From an uncultured Prolixibacteraceae bacterium (GTDB lineage Bacteria > Bacteroidota > Bacteroidia > Bacteroidales > Prolixibacteraceae): 56,107 bases of DNA. Location of the stretch: NCBI GenBank assembly GCA_937915865.1, contig CALGIG010000065.1, positions 1 to 56,107 on the forward strand, in the 5' to 3' direction. Below are positions 43,033-52,086 of this stretch, piece after piece. Numbering within the stretch: the first letter of the stretch is position 1; each line of letters starts with the position of its first letter. The notes beneath the pieces were generated by a model that searched no databases, was not told the DNA's origin, and saw only the letters and a program-made list of their open reading frames with translations. A program made the translations under genes and the position numbers.

Positions 43033-44004
43033 ATGAAAGAGGTAATACAAAAAATAGCATTTTTCTTCGGACTGCTGGCATTGCCTGTTGCATTGCTTTT
43101 CGCTTTGCCTTACTCAACCGAATTTGCCCGACATTTCATCAAAGACGATTGTTACAATCATGGAGCTTGGATTTTCGACCGGCTCACAAAAAATACAACG
43201 CCAATCGACGTTGCTTTTATAGGATCTTCCCACACCATTCATTCTTTTCAGGAGAAAAAAATGGAATCTTTATTGAATAACAGATTTCATTTGGCCAATT
43301 TGGGTTATTGCCGGTTCGGGCGAAACCTGGAATATTTATTTGTAAAAGAACTCCTCGCAAACAAAAAACCCAGGCTAGTAATCATCGAAGTACATGAAGA
43401 TGAACCGAAAAACAGCCATGATATTTTTCCTTATCTTGCCGGCACAAAGGATTTGCTGGTCAGTCCAACGTTGATCAATCGCGATTACTTTTCGGATGTA
43501 TTTAAGGGCGCTTCAGCAAGGCTCGAACAATTTAAATCTCAATTCATTTTTCAGGAAAAATATCCTAATACCGATTTAAATTCTTACGGTTATGGCGAGT
43601 CGAACCGAATTGCCACAGAACAAGAACTTCAAAAAAACAGTCAAGGCTGGAGAAAATGGGCGAAAAGAAGAAACTCACCGGAGATAGAACAAATTCAACT
43701 TAAGTACCCATATTCTTATCTTTTAAAAACAATAAAGCTCTTGAAAAGCAAGAATATACCTTTTGTATTTGTGTATTTACCTGAAAGCGGGTCGAAATTT
43801 AAGAATCCTCTCCGAATGGATTTTTACGAACGATATGCGCAAGTGCTAATTTTACCAGATTCGATACTCGACGATCCGGCTAACTGGATGGATGACATGC
43901 ATTTCAATGATAACGGAGCCGCCCAGGTTTCGGAATGGATGGCACAAAAATTAACGGAAATAATAAGATTAGACTTAGATTGCCTTCAGGAAAATAAAAA
44001 TTGA
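43033..44004 (+). CDS. SGNH-like hydrolase/O-acetyltransferase partner of the MBOAT protein
   Basis: A 323-aa protein with one N-terminal hydrophobic segment (FFGLLALPVALLFALPY), likely facing the periplasm. Motifs of the SGNH/AlgJ-AlgX type: GSSHTIHSF (nucleophile Ser in block I), VIIEVHEDEP, and a C-terminal DDMHFNDNGA with the paired Asp and His. Start ATG 43033, one base after the MBOAT stop; an earlier TTG would overlap that gene. The pairing of MBOAT plus periplasmic SGNH protein is the known layout for polysaccharide O-acetylation: MBOAT exports the acetyl group, the SGNH protein transfers it (inference for this locus). Confidence 0.82.
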   Translation: MKEVIQKIAFFFGLLALPVALLFALPYSTEFARHFIKDDCYNHGAWIFDRLTKNTTPIDVAFIGSSHTIHSFQEKKMESLLNNRFHLANLGYCRFGRNLEYLFVKELLANKKPRLVIIEVHEDEPKNSHDIFPYLAGTKDLLVSPTLINRDYFSDVFKGASARLEQFKSQFIFQEKYPNTDLNSYGYGESNRIATEQELQKNSQGWRKWAKRRNSPEIEQIQLKYPYSYLLKTIKLLKSKNIPFVFVYLPESGSKFKNPLRMDFYERYAQVLILPDSILDDPANWMDDMHFNDNGAAQVSEWMAQKLTEIIRLDLDCLQENKN

Positions 44005-44031
44005 TGTTATTTGTTTCAACTTATATATTTG
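44001..44031 (+). promoter_or_regulatory. Promoter of the CPBP-protease gene
   Basis: TTG at 44001-44003 and TATATTTG (44024-44031), spaced 20 nt, match the Bacteroidota promoter; the -7 box is a perfect TAnnTTTG. The start of the CPBP gene lies 46 bp downstream. Confidence 0.65.
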
Positions 44032-44076
44032 CATAAACGTTGAATTACCCGATTAAATTATGAAAATTGTTCAACC

Positions 44077-44883
44077 GTGAATATACCAAATCAGAAATAT
44101 TATCCCACCATATTGAAAGCTATCCACCTGGTAGTTCTCTATATGTTCATACAGTCAATTATTGACTTTCCTTTAGCTTTATACGATTATTACAACGGCA
44201 CTGATTTTCTGTATAATCCGATAAAAAAAATCCTCATTGGAGTAGGTTCTCCGGCATTTATATTTTATTATGCCTACAAAAAAGCACGAGTACCTCTTAA
44301 AGAATTATTTCCACTGAAATCGTTCAATGTTTTTTTGCTGATACCGATATTCCTGTTTATTTGGGGCGCACAAAACCTGATTGGCGTTATTAACAATGCC
44401 ATCGACATAGTGCTTCCACCTCCAGGCTGGTTCTGGGAATTGTTTAACAAGGTTTTCGAGAGTGATTATGGAATTTATGGTGCAGTTCTGAAAGTAGTAA
44501 TTATTGCGCCAATTATCGAAGAACTTATTTTCCGGGGTATAATCATGCATGGGTTGATGCGTAATTATTCAGCTTCAACAGCAGTTTTCACATCAGCTTT
44601 AATGTTTGCGCTCTTTCATTTGAACCCATGGCAGTTTCCGGCAACTTTTATACTTGGACTTCTTCTCGGTTTTTTGATGGTCAGGAAACACAACATTATA
44701 CTCTGTATTTTAGGTCACGCAATTAATAATGGGATTGCACTATTTGGCGCCCTGATTGGCGAAGAAATATCTTTCTTGCATAGCAGGACCAGTTTGTTAA
44801 TGACCAGTTTTCTGATAGCTGTGGTCTCATTTGTTGTTATGTACATCGTTACCAAATCAAACGCAGCAGAAGTAAATAACTAG
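44077..44883 (+). CDS. CPBP family intramembrane metalloprotease
   Basis: A 268-aa multi-pass membrane protein of the CAAX-protease/bacteriocin-processing family (CPBP). The catalytic motifs are present: EELIFRGIIMHG (Glu-Glu and Arg), FHLNPWQF (His) and GHAINNGIALFG (second His/Asn). The start is GTG at 44077; an ATG at 44060 runs into a stop after six codons, so GTG is the best choice. Members cleave membrane-bound substrates or act in protein maturation; the substrate here is unknown. It has its own promoter and stands alone between the O-acetylation pair and coaD. Confidence 0.87.
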   Translation: MNIPNQKYYPTILKAIHLVVLYMFIQSIIDFPLALYDYYNGTDFLYNPIKKILIGVGSPAFIFYYAYKKARVPLKELFPLKSFNVFLLIPIFLFIWGAQNLIGVINNAIDIVLPPPGWFWELFNKVFESDYGIYGAVLKVVIIAPIIEELIFRGIIMHGLMRNYSASTAVFTSALMFALFHLNPWQFPATFILGLLLGFLMVRKHNIILCILGHAINNGIALFGALIGEEISFLHSRTSLLMTSFLIAVVSFVVMYIVTKSNAAEVNN

Positions 44884-44949
44884 TAGCAAAAATGTTAGCC
44901 TAGATAATACCTGAAGTAAATGCTTTTTTGAATTAAACCAAAACAATTG

Positions 44950-44979
44950 TTTGCTCAGATTGATTTAGCTGTATATTTA
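44950..44979 (+). promoter_or_regulatory. Promoter of coaD
   Basis: TTTG (44950-44953), 18 nt, TATATTTA (44972-44979): close to the TTTG-N19-TAnnTTTG consensus, about 29 bp before the coaD ATG. Confidence 0.55.
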
Positions 44980-45007
44980 CACAATCAAAAAACATCAAAA
45001 TTGCATC

Positions 45008-45487
45008 ATGAAACGGGTAGCCATATTCCCCGGATCATTCGATCCTTTTACCATTGGTCACGAAAGTATTGTAAGGCGTGCACTCCCCTTGTTCGATAAA
45101 ATTGTAATCATGATAGGTTATAACACCAACAAAAAGTCATTCTTCCCGGTCGATAAACGAAAAGAATGGATCAAACAGGTTTTTGACGGCGAACCCAAAA
45201 TTGAAGTTGAAAGCCATGAAGGATTGACCGTAGATTTTTGTAAAAAGGTGAATGCCAATTATATATTAAGAGGGTTACGCACGTCTGCAGATTTCGAATA
45301 CGAACGAGCTATCGCACAGATTAACAAGAAAATGCACCCACAAATTGAATCAGTATTTCTGCTAACAATGCCTGAGCATACGCCCGTAAATTCTACTATT
45401 GTCAGGGATATTATTTTACATGGTGGAGATGCTAGCCAGTTTTTACCATCAGCGATAAAAAGAATAGAATTTAAAATCGAAGAATAA
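45008..45487 (+). CDS. coaD: Phosphopantetheine adenylyltransferase
   Basis: CoaD adds AMP from ATP to 4'-phosphopantetheine, the fourth step of coenzyme A synthesis. 159 aa, usual length. Seen: the nucleotidyl-transferase start AIFPGSFDPFTIGHESIV (with the TxGH motif), NTNKKSFFPVDKR, ANYILRGLRTSADFEYE and the C-terminal VNSTIVRDIILHGG, where many homologues have SSTxV. Single gene with a promoter just upstream. The thioredoxin-fold gene follows after 52 bp in the same direction. Confidence 0.96.
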   Translation: MKRVAIFPGSFDPFTIGHESIVRRALPLFDKIVIMIGYNTNKKSFFPVDKRKEWIKQVFDGEPKIEVESHEGLTVDFCKKVNANYILRGLRTSADFEYERAIAQINKKMHPQIESVFLLTMPEHTPVNSTIVRDIILHGGDASQFLPSAIKRIEFKIEE

Positions 45488-45539
45488 TATTTCAACAGTT
45501 TGCCCGTTCCCAAAACAGACTGGTTTAAATCTATTTATT

Positions 45540-46961
45540 GTGAAAAGTAGACTTTTATTCTTCCTTTTATTGGCCGGAATTTTCTGCAACCTTAATGTAT
45601 TTTCGGGACAAACAAAAATATATGGAAAAGCTCCCGACTATGCACAAAACTCTATCAATCTGTATACTCATCACGATTTTATTACCGAAGAAAAAATAAA
45701 ACTTGGTACGATACACTTTGGCATAGATGGCAATTTTGAATTAAGTGTAGAAATTCAAACTATCGTTTTATGCCTGACTGATTTCGATGGCTATCAAGGG
45801 ATGATTTATCTCGAACCTGGAAAAACCTACGAAATTGTATTCCCGCCCAAACGTAACCTCACTGATGCGCAAAAACGAAATCCATTTATAAAGCCCGATC
45901 CAGTTTGGTTTGGCCTAAAAAATGCCGACAAAAAAGAACTTAATTACCAAATCCAACAGTTTGAAGAGGAATATACTAATTTGGAAAACAATTACTTCGA
46001 TCAGATTTATGGCGGACAATCGAAAAACCTGGTCGATACCATTAAATTTAAACTTGACCAGTTATTTCCGAAATCGACGAATCAATTGTTTGAATCGCAT
46101 AAACTTTTCAGAAAAGCTAATCTTGATTTTGCACTAAATCAAGGAAAGTCAAAAGATTTTATGAATACCTATTTTTCAACTATAAAACCGATAAACAACC
46201 TTGGAGCATACGCAGTAATTTTCAATCAAACATTCAGCAATTATTTTGAAAAACTCTATACTGCTGCAAATAGTAAAAAATTTAAAGAAACTGTAAGTTC
46301 GGTTAACCTTCAAAAACTTGATAACTATTTTCGCGTAGATTTACATTTCAACAAAGAATTATCTCATTTAGTGCTCCTTAAATCATTAAGCGAAGCATAT
46401 TACAGCAAACAATTTTCAAAGGCTTCAGTATTAAACTTATTAAATCAGGTAAAATTGCCGGAATGGAATGAATTTGAGCAAAAAATTGCAAAACTGATCC
46501 GGGAAAAACTCACCTATTTGTCGAGCGGAACAATACCACCTGCAATTGTTCTAAAAAACCTGAATGGGCAAAAAGTAAACCTGACTGACTTTAAAAATAC
46601 CTATATTTATTTGCATTTTACAGATCCGAAGAACCAGATATGCCGCCAACATTTGGACGTATTGAAAAATATAACAAACCTGTATAAAGATAAACTCATA
46701 ATAATTAACGTAATTCCGAATAGTAAAGATTTCAAGAATCTGAGTAATTGGGCAGGTATTTTTACGACATCAGAAACCGATATCGAATCAAGTTTTAATG
46801 TCAAAACTTTTCCTACTTCATTTCTGATTGGGAAAGACGGTAGGCTCCTGTTATCTCCGGCGCCAAATCCAATTGATGGATTCGACCGTCAAATGGGTCA
46901 AATATTAAAAAGCGATTACATTAAGGAATTACAAAAAACAAATAATCAACAACCTAAATAA
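45540..46961 (+). CDS. Exported thioredoxin-fold (TlpA-like) protein without CxxC
   Basis: A 473-aa exported protein (signal LLFFLLLAGIFCNLNVFSG). Start GTG 45540, since it opens the signal peptide. The N-terminal part (about 24-115) resembles the DUF4369-type beta domain often attached to TlpA proteins; the middle is helical; the C-terminal 140 residues are thioredoxin-like (PAIVLKNLNGQKVNLTDFK, FNVKTFPTSFLIGKDGRL). At the active-site position it reads LHFTDPKNQICRQHL, with one Cys and no CxxC, so classical disulfide reductase activity is doubtful. The end overlaps the convergent NUDIX gene by 8 bp. Role unknown; possibly a binding protein. Confidence 0.8.
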   Translation: MKSRLLFFLLLAGIFCNLNVFSGQTKIYGKAPDYAQNSINLYTHHDFITEEKIKLGTIHFGIDGNFELSVEIQTIVLCLTDFDGYQGMIYLEPGKTYEIVFPPKRNLTDAQKRNPFIKPDPVWFGLKNADKKELNYQIQQFEEEYTNLENNYFDQIYGGQSKNLVDTIKFKLDQLFPKSTNQLFESHKLFRKANLDFALNQGKSKDFMNTYFSTIKPINNLGAYAVIFNQTFSNYFEKLYTAANSKKFKETVSSVNLQKLDNYFRVDLHFNKELSHLVLLKSLSEAYYSKQFSKASVLNLLNQVKLPEWNEFEQKIAKLIREKLTYLSSGTIPPAIVLKNLNGQKVNLTDFKNTYIYLHFTDPKNQICRQHLDVLKNITNLYKDKLIIINVIPNSKDFKNLSNWAGIFTTSETDIESSFNVKTFPTSFLIGKDGRLLLSPAPNPIDGFDRQMGQILKSDYIKELQKTNNQQPK

Positions 46962-47586
46962 CAGGTAAGGTATTTCCCAGAAAATCATATAAACTAGAAT
47001 ATGTATTTTTGTAAACCTGCTCAATATCAATCAAATCAAACCATTTAATTTCTGTAATATCTTCTTCAGTTTGCGGCACGGGAACATGATTTCCTGAATA
47101 TTCCATTAAAAACCATTTGGTCTCCTTTAAAACGAGATTCCTATCTGGTGATAAAAATGGTGAACGATAAATGTGAAACGTTGAATCAAGTTGCCTCTTT
47201 GTTTTAAGACCAAAGATTCCACACTCCTCTTCTACCTCACGGATCGAAGCCATTTCAGCAGTTTCTCCAATTTCAATTTTACCTTTAGGCAAATCCCATC
47301 GGTTCATACGTTTAATAAAAAGAAACTGTCCGCCAGTATTTACGACAAGTCCCCCAGCTGCCGGGATTTCAGTAAAGTAATGTTTAAAACTTTGCCATGC
47401 TTCGAAGTCCTCGCTGGTTCTGATAAAAAAACTCACAGCAACAGAACTATTATCTATCCTGTCAACTATTTGACTAACAACATTATTATCACAAAAATCA
47501 AACACATCAACTATGTTATTATTTAATGATTTTTTCATTTCTGAACCAATCAGAATCGTGGAGTCATTGAAAAAAACTTTGTACAT
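46954..47586 (-). CDS. NUDIX hydrolase
   Basis: A 210-aa protein with the complete Nudix box GKIEIGETAEMASIREVEEE followed by CGI: GX5EX7REUXEEXGU is satisfied. The first ~65 residues form a domain without the Nudix motif, so this is a two-part protein. Nudix enzymes hydrolyse nucleoside diphosphates linked to another group; the substrate cannot be told. Divergent from pyrE with 31 bp between the start codons, and convergent with the thioredoxin-fold gene. Confidence 0.9.
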   Translation of the reverse strand: MYKVFFNDSTILIGSEMKKSLNNNIVDVFDFCDNNVVSQIVDRIDNSSVAVSFFIRTSEDFEAWQSFKHYFTEIPAAGGLVVNTGGQFLFIKRMNRWDLPKGKIEIGETAEMASIREVEEECGIFGLKTKRQLDSTFHIYRSPFLSPDRNLVLKETKWFLMEYSGNHVPVPQTEEDITEIKWFDLIDIEQVYKNTYSSLYDFLGNTLPVI

Positions 47587-47589
47587 TTG
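47582..47589 (+). promoter_or_regulatory. -7 element of the pyrE promoter
   Basis: TACATTTG is a perfect TAnnTTTG, 29 bp before the pyrE ATG. It overlaps the start codon of the NUDIX gene on the other strand, so the two promoters must overlap or lie within each other's coding regions. No matching TTTG was found at -33. Confidence 0.55.
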
Positions 47590-47617
47590 TCAGCGCTATT
47601 TAGAAAAAGAAATAACC

Positions 47618-48253
47618 ATGATTGAACAAATTCAACTCGAAGTTACAAAAAGACTGTTACACATCAATACTATAAAAGTACAGCCAAACAATCCTTTTAC
47701 ATGGGCGTCAGGGTGGAAAGCTCCAATATATTGCGATAACCGTAAAATTCTGTCGTATCCTGAAGAAAGAACTTTCATTTGCCAAAAATTTTGCGAAATA
47801 ATTCGTGAGAAATATCCGCAAGTTGAAGTTATTGCAGGAGTTGCTACAGGAGCTATTGCCCACGGAATGCTTGTTGCCCAGGAACTAGGCCTACCATTTA
47901 TTTATGTTCGTTCCACTCCCAAAGATCATGGGCTTGAAAACTTGATTGAGGGTGATATGAAAGCAGGACAAAAAGTCGTAATTATTGAAGATTTGGTTTC
48001 AACAGGATTGAGCAGTTTAAAAGCCGCAAATGCAATCATCAATTTTGGTGGCAATGTTTTGGGAATGGTTGCCATCTTCACATACAACTTCCCTCAGGCC
48101 CGCAAAAATTTTGAAGATGCAGGACTTGAGCTCACTACACTGAGCCGTTACCAGGTTTTAATTGACCTGGCATTGCAAACAGGCGACGTGAAACCTGAAG
48201 AACTTGAAAAATTGAACAAGTGGCGCGAACAACCCGAAAGCTGGGGAAAATAA
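47618..48253 (+). CDS. pyrE: Orotate phosphoribosyltransferase
   Basis: PyrE joins orotate to PRPP to give OMP in pyrimidine synthesis. I choose ATG 47618 (MIEQIQLEVTKRLLHI), 211 aa; an earlier in-frame start would overlap the NUDIX gene. Seen: WASGWKAPIYCDNRK (substrate site), GVATGAIAHGMLVAQEL and the PRPP loop VVIIEDLVSTGLSSLKAA. A strong terminator follows the stop. Confidence 0.95.
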   Translation: MIEQIQLEVTKRLLHINTIKVQPNNPFTWASGWKAPIYCDNRKILSYPEERTFICQKFCEIIREKYPQVEVIAGVATGAIAHGMLVAQELGLPFIYVRSTPKDHGLENLIEGDMKAGQKVVIIEDLVSTGLSSLKAANAIINFGGNVLGMVAIFTYNFPQARKNFEDAGLELTTLSRYQVLIDLALQTGDVKPEELEKLNKWREQPESWGK

Positions 48254-48274
48254 ACTAATTTTAATATTATAATT

Positions 48275-48308
48275 TCCCCTTTCCATACAAGGAAAGGGGA
48301 TTTCTTTT
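48275..48308 (+). terminator. Terminator of pyrE
   Basis: TCCCCTTTCC (48275-48284) pairs perfectly with GGAAAGGGGA (48291-48300) around ATACAA, followed by TTTCTTTTTT. It lies 21 bp after the pyrE stop. Confidence 0.85.
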
Positions 48309-48317
48309 TTAAAAACT

Positions 48318-48767
48318 ATGGGATCATCAAGGTACGTAAGTGAGATAAAAATTATCAATAACAATCAGGAAATCATATACAATTACCTGTCAAATTTTGA
48401 AAATTTGTCAAAGTATGTCAATGAAGGACTTTTAGCAAAAATGACGGAGCAGGTTCCTCAAATTCAGATTTCCAACTTCAAATCAGATGTTGATTCATGC
48501 AGGTTTGACATTAAAGGAATGGGACAAGCTGAAATACGTATAGTTGAGCGGGATCCAACTAAAACTATTAAAATTGGAAGCAGCGGAAGTATGCCTATAG
48601 GAATAACGTTTTGGATACAACTTTTACCAAATTCGGCATACGAAACAAAATTAAGACTTACCCTGGATGCTGAAATGAGTATGATGATAAAAATGCTCGT
48701 CAACAAGAAACTGGAAGAAGGAATAAACCGTTTGGCTGATATGCTGGCCATGTTACCATATAAATAA
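48318..48767 (+). CDS. SRPBCC-like small protein
   Basis: A 149-aa soluble protein of conserved Bacteroidota type. The pattern EIKIINNNQEIIYNYLSNFENLSKY at the start, MGQAEIRIVERDPTKTIKI in the middle and a long C-terminal helix (KLEEGINRLADMLAMLPYK) fit an SRPBCC (START-like) fold, a hydrophobic-cavity lipid- or ligand-binding family. No catalytic residue can be named. It directly follows pyrE but lies beyond its terminator, and it converges on birA. Function unknown. Confidence 0.7.
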   Translation: MGSSRYVSEIKIINNNQEIIYNYLSNFENLSKYVNEGLLAKMTEQVPQIQISNFKSDVDSCRFDIKGMGQAEIRIVERDPTKTIKIGSSGSMPIGITFWIQLLPNSAYETKLRLTLDAEMSMMIKMLVNKKLEEGINRLADMLAMLPYK

Positions 48768-48822
48768 AGCTCTGGATTTCAGTCTCTATTTTCAGTAGTC
48801 GTACATTCAGATTAAGTTCCTT

Positions 48823-49572
48823 TTAGTCCAAAATAAACTCAACTTCCTTGAAATTAAATTCAAGGAGTTGTTCATCATTTTTTCTTATAATTAATTGGCC
48901 AATTTCGTTCACACCACAAACTTCACCTTCAAAAATTACATCATTAGCTTTGTATAAATGTTTCTCATTGCGCCTGAATAATACCCTCTCAAATTCAAAA
49001 TTAATTAACTCAAAATTACCTGACTGCAACAACTTATAATAAGCATCAATTTCTGAAAGAATTTCAGAAAGAACAAACTCGGTCACGAAATGCTTTTTTG
49101 TCAGTATTCGTAACGACACAGGGTTCGGAGCATTGCTTCGAAAAACTTCCTGGTTAATATTAATTCCTATGCCAATAACCGAATCCTTCAAAAATCCACA
49201 CATAATCGAATTTTCAATCAAAATTCCACCAAGTTTCATATTCCCGGCATAAATATCATTAGGCCATTTAATTTTTAAATCAGCAACATATTTATTCAGA
49301 GCACGATAAATCCCTAATGTTACAACTTTTGACAGCATAAACTGATCGCGAATCTCAAGAAAACCGGGAGCAAGAACGATTGAAAATACTAAGTTCTCAC
49401 CGGCAGCACTTTCCCAGGTATTTTTACGTTGTCCACGACCGGCAGTTTGTTCGTATGCCAAAAAGACAGTACCTTCAGCAACACCTTTATCTCGTATTAG
49501 CTGGTTGGCATAATTGTTGGTAGAATCCACTTCACCAAGACGAACAATTAAATTTCCAACAATTTGACTCAT
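48823..49572 (-). CDS. birA: Biotin--[acetyl-CoA-carboxylase] ligase
   Basis: BirA attaches biotin to the carrier protein of acetyl-CoA carboxylase and similar enzymes. 249 aa: a group I ligase without the N-terminal repressor HTH. Seen: VDSTNNYANQL, AGRGQRKNTWES (biotinyl-AMP loop), KWPNDIYAGNMKLGGILIE, and the small C-terminal SH3-like domain (IFEGEVCGVNEIGQLIIR). Divergent from rsfS, with 109 bp between the start codons; the perfect -7 box in this gap serves the plus strand. Confidence 0.93.
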   Translation of the reverse strand: MSQIVGNLIVRLGEVDSTNNYANQLIRDKGVAEGTVFLAYEQTAGRGQRKNTWESAAGENLVFSIVLAPGFLEIRDQFMLSKVVTLGIYRALNKYVADLKIKWPNDIYAGNMKLGGILIENSIMCGFLKDSVIGIGININQEVFRSNAPNPVSLRILTKKHFVTEFVLSEILSEIDAYYKLLQSGNFELINFEFERVLFRRNEKHLYKANDVIFEGEVCGVNEIGQLIIRKNDEQLLEFNFKEVEFILD

Positions 49573-49655
49573 ACTAGTTTGTTAAATTTGTATTTCCAAC
49601 AAAATTCTAATGTTTGGACCTGCAAGTTTAATCACTTAAAATAAGGTAAAAAACT

Positions 49656-49663
49656 TATCTTTG
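49656..49663 (+). promoter_or_regulatory. -7 element upstream of rsfS
   Basis: TATCTTTG is a perfect TAnnTTTG 18 bp before the rsfS start. It probably drives the run rsfS to cdsA. No clear TTTG lies 19 nt upstream. Confidence 0.55.
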
Positions 49664-49681
49664 TAGTTCTAATAAAAATTT

Positions 49682-50059
49682 ATGAATAAAAACGGAAAAG
49701 AAAGAGAAACTGAACAATTGATCGATGCCATTGTTGAAGGAATTCAACGAAAAAAAGGACAAAAAATTACGACAATAGACCTTACAAAAATAAATCATAC
49801 AGAATGTAAATATTTCATAATATGTCATGGTAATTCGGTGACTCAGGTTGATGCAATAGCCCATTCGGTTGAAGACACTGTAGAAGAAATATTAAATCAA
49901 AGTGCCTGGCACAAAGACGGATATAGAAACTCGTTGTGGATATTGCTTGATTATGCCGACATCATGGTTCATATATTTCAAAAAGAAATCAGAGAATTTT
50001 ACGACCTTGAAAATTTATGGGCCGATGCTCGTATTGAATTACTAAAAGATGAAAATTAA
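49682..50059 (+). CDS. rsfS: Ribosomal silencing factor RsfS
   Basis: RsfS (DUF143/Iojap) binds uL14 on the 50S subunit and blocks subunit joining when nutrients are scarce. 125 aa. Seen: IVEGIQRKKGQKITTIDLT, CKYFIICHGNSVTQVDAIA and WILLDYADIMVHIFQKEIREFYDLENLWADA (cited here in pieces: WILLDYADIMVHIF and REFYDLENLWADA), the family signature. First gene of the rsfS-ftsH-LUD-DUF2007-cdsA run; ftsH begins 5 bp after its stop. Confidence 0.95.
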   Translation: MNKNGKERETEQLIDAIVEGIQRKKGQKITTIDLTKINHTECKYFIICHGNSVTQVDAIAHSVEDTVEEILNQSAWHKDGYRNSLWILLDYADIMVHIFQKEIREFYDLENLWADARIELLKDEN

Positions 50060-50064
50060 AGAAA

Positions 50065-52086
50065 ATGGGAAACGATACTAAGAAAAAGAAAAATCTGAAC
50101 AATAATATGGGAATAAACAGAGCACCTAAATTCAACCCATATTGGATTTATATTGTGTTATTCATTGCTTTTCTTGTTATACAATGGTATTCGATGGGAA
50201 GCGGACCAGTTGAAACAAACTGGAAAGATGTAAAAACCATTATGATTGCAGGAAACGATATTAAAAAAATTGTAGTAGTTAACGAAAAGGAGGCTCAAAT
50301 ATACCTGAAAGATAATAGCTATGATAAATATGCATCAAGGTTAACAAATGGTTTTTCATCTCCTGCAAAAGCCGGACCTCACTTTTATTTCACAATCGGC
50401 TCGGTTGATTCTTTCGAAAAGAATTTACAGCAAGCACAATCGAATGTAGCAGAAGACAGCAAAATAAGCGTGGAATACAAAACGGTTCATAATTACATGA
50501 GTGAGATACTTAGCTGGGTTCTACCATTTGGTGTAATAATTTTGCTCTATTGGTGGATTTTCAGAAGAATGAGCAAAAGTTCAGGTGGTGGCGGTGGCGC
50601 TAATATTTTCAATGTGGGAAAATCTCAGGCTAAAGTATTTGATAAAGATTCAAGAGTTACAAACACATTTAAAGATGTTGCCGGGTTGGCCGAAGCTAAA
50701 CAGGAAGTTGAAGAAATTGTCGACTTTTTGAAAAACCCTGCTAAATTCACCAAACTTGGAGGAAAAATTCCTAAAGGTGCACTTTTGGTTGGCCCTCCTG
50801 GAACCGGAAAGACATTGCTTGCAAAAGCTGTTGCAGGCGAAGCAAATGTACCTTTCTTCTCAATGTCAGGGTCCGATTTTGTTGAAATGTTTGTTGGTGT
50901 AGGTGCATCGCGTGTACGCGATCTGTTTAAGCAAGCCAAAGAAAAATCGCCTTGCATTGTTTTCATTGATGAAATTGACGCTATTGGACGTGCAAGAGGT
51001 AAAAATCCGAATTTCGGATCGAACGACGAACGTGAAAATACACTAAACCAGCTCTTAACTGAGATGGATGGATTCGATACCAATTCAGGAGTAATTATTC
51101 TGGCAGCAACAAACCGTGCTGATATTCTGGATAAAGCACTGATGCGCGCTGGCCGTTTCGACCGTCAGATACACGTAGAATTACCCGACTTGAATGAGCG
51201 GCTTGAAATTTTCAACGTACATTTAAAACCAATCAAACTTTCGCCCGAAGTTGACCCATCATTCCTCGCAAAACAAACACCTGGATTCTCGGGGGCAGAT
51301 ATTGCCAACGTTTGTAACGAAGCTGCACTGATTGCAGCCCGAAATAACAAAGATTTGGTTGATAAACAAGATTTTCTGAATGCAGTTGACCGAATAATCG
51401 GTGGTTTGGAAAAGAAGAACAAAATTATTTCGGTGGATGAAAAACGCAGAATTGCATATCACGAAGCTGGCCACGCCACAATTAGCTGGTTATTGGAATA
51501 TGCTCATCCACTGTTGAAAGTAACAATAGTACCACGCGGTAAAGCGCTCGGAGCAGCATGGTATTTGCCAGAAGAACGCTCAATTACAACAAAAAACCAA
51601 TTGCTTGATGAAATGTGTTCGACACTTGGTGGACGTGCTGCCGAACAAATTTCGTTTAACAGCATATCATCAGGCGCCCAAAACGACCTTGAAAAAGTTA
51701 CCAAACAAGCGTATGCAATGGTCAGCATTTTTGGTATGAGTGATAAAGTTGGGAATGTGAGTTACTACGATTCGTCCGGGCAAAACGAGTACGCATTCAG
51801 CAAGCCATATAGTGAAAGGACTGCCGAATTGATTGATGCAGAATCGAAGCAAATGATTGAAGAACAATACCAACGAGCACTTGAAGTTCTATCAAAAAAT
51901 AAAGAAAGTTACGAAAAGCTGGCTGAACGATTACTGGAAAAAGAAGTAATCTTCAGTGAAGATCTCGAAAATATTTTCGGCAAACGTATGTGGGGAAAAC
52001 CGGAAATGGTCGAGAATCAAAAAAATGAATCAATAGCAGAACTTCAGGAAAAACCTGAGGGGACCAATGAATCAAAACAACAATGA
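50065..52086 (+). CDS. ftsH: ATP-dependent zinc metalloprotease FtsH
   Basis: FtsH degrades membrane and short-lived cytoplasmic proteins. 673 aa. Two membrane segments (about 24-42 and 148-166) flank a small periplasmic domain; a Gly-rich hinge follows (SSGGGGGANIFNVG). AAA+ domain: Walker A GPPGTGKTLLAKA, Walker B IVFIDEIDAIGR, SRH ATNRADILDKALMRAGRFDR. The zinc site is YHEAGHATISW with the later Asp in SGAQNDLEKVT. Its final ATGA overlaps the LUD gene, a sign of translational coupling. Confidence 0.97.
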   Translation: MGNDTKKKKNLNNNMGINRAPKFNPYWIYIVLFIAFLVIQWYSMGSGPVETNWKDVKTIMIAGNDIKKIVVVNEKEAQIYLKDNSYDKYASRLTNGFSSPAKAGPHFYFTIGSVDSFEKNLQQAQSNVAEDSKISVEYKTVHNYMSEILSWVLPFGVIILLYWWIFRRMSKSSGGGGGANIFNVGKSQAKVFDKDSRVTNTFKDVAGLAEAKQEVEEIVDFLKNPAKFTKLGGKIPKGALLVGPPGTGKTLLAKAVAGEANVPFFSMSGSDFVEMFVGVGASRVRDLFKQAKEKSPCIVFIDEIDAIGRARGKNPNFGSNDERENTLNQLLTEMDGFDTNSGVIILAATNRADILDKALMRAGRFDRQIHVELPDLNERLEIFNVHLKPIKLSPEVDPSFLAKQTPGFSGADIANVCNEAALIAARNNKDLVDKQDFLNAVDRIIGGLEKKNKIISVDEKRRIAYHEAGHATISWLLEYAHPLLKVTIVPRGKALGAAWYLPEERSITTKNQLLDEMCSTLGGRAAEQISFNSISSGAQNDLEKVTKQAYAMVSIFGMSDKVGNVSYYDSSGQNEYAFSKPYSERTAELIDAESKQMIEEQYQRALEVLSKNKESYEKLAERLLEKEVIFSEDLENIFGKRMWGKPEMVENQKNESIAELQEKPEGTNESKQQ

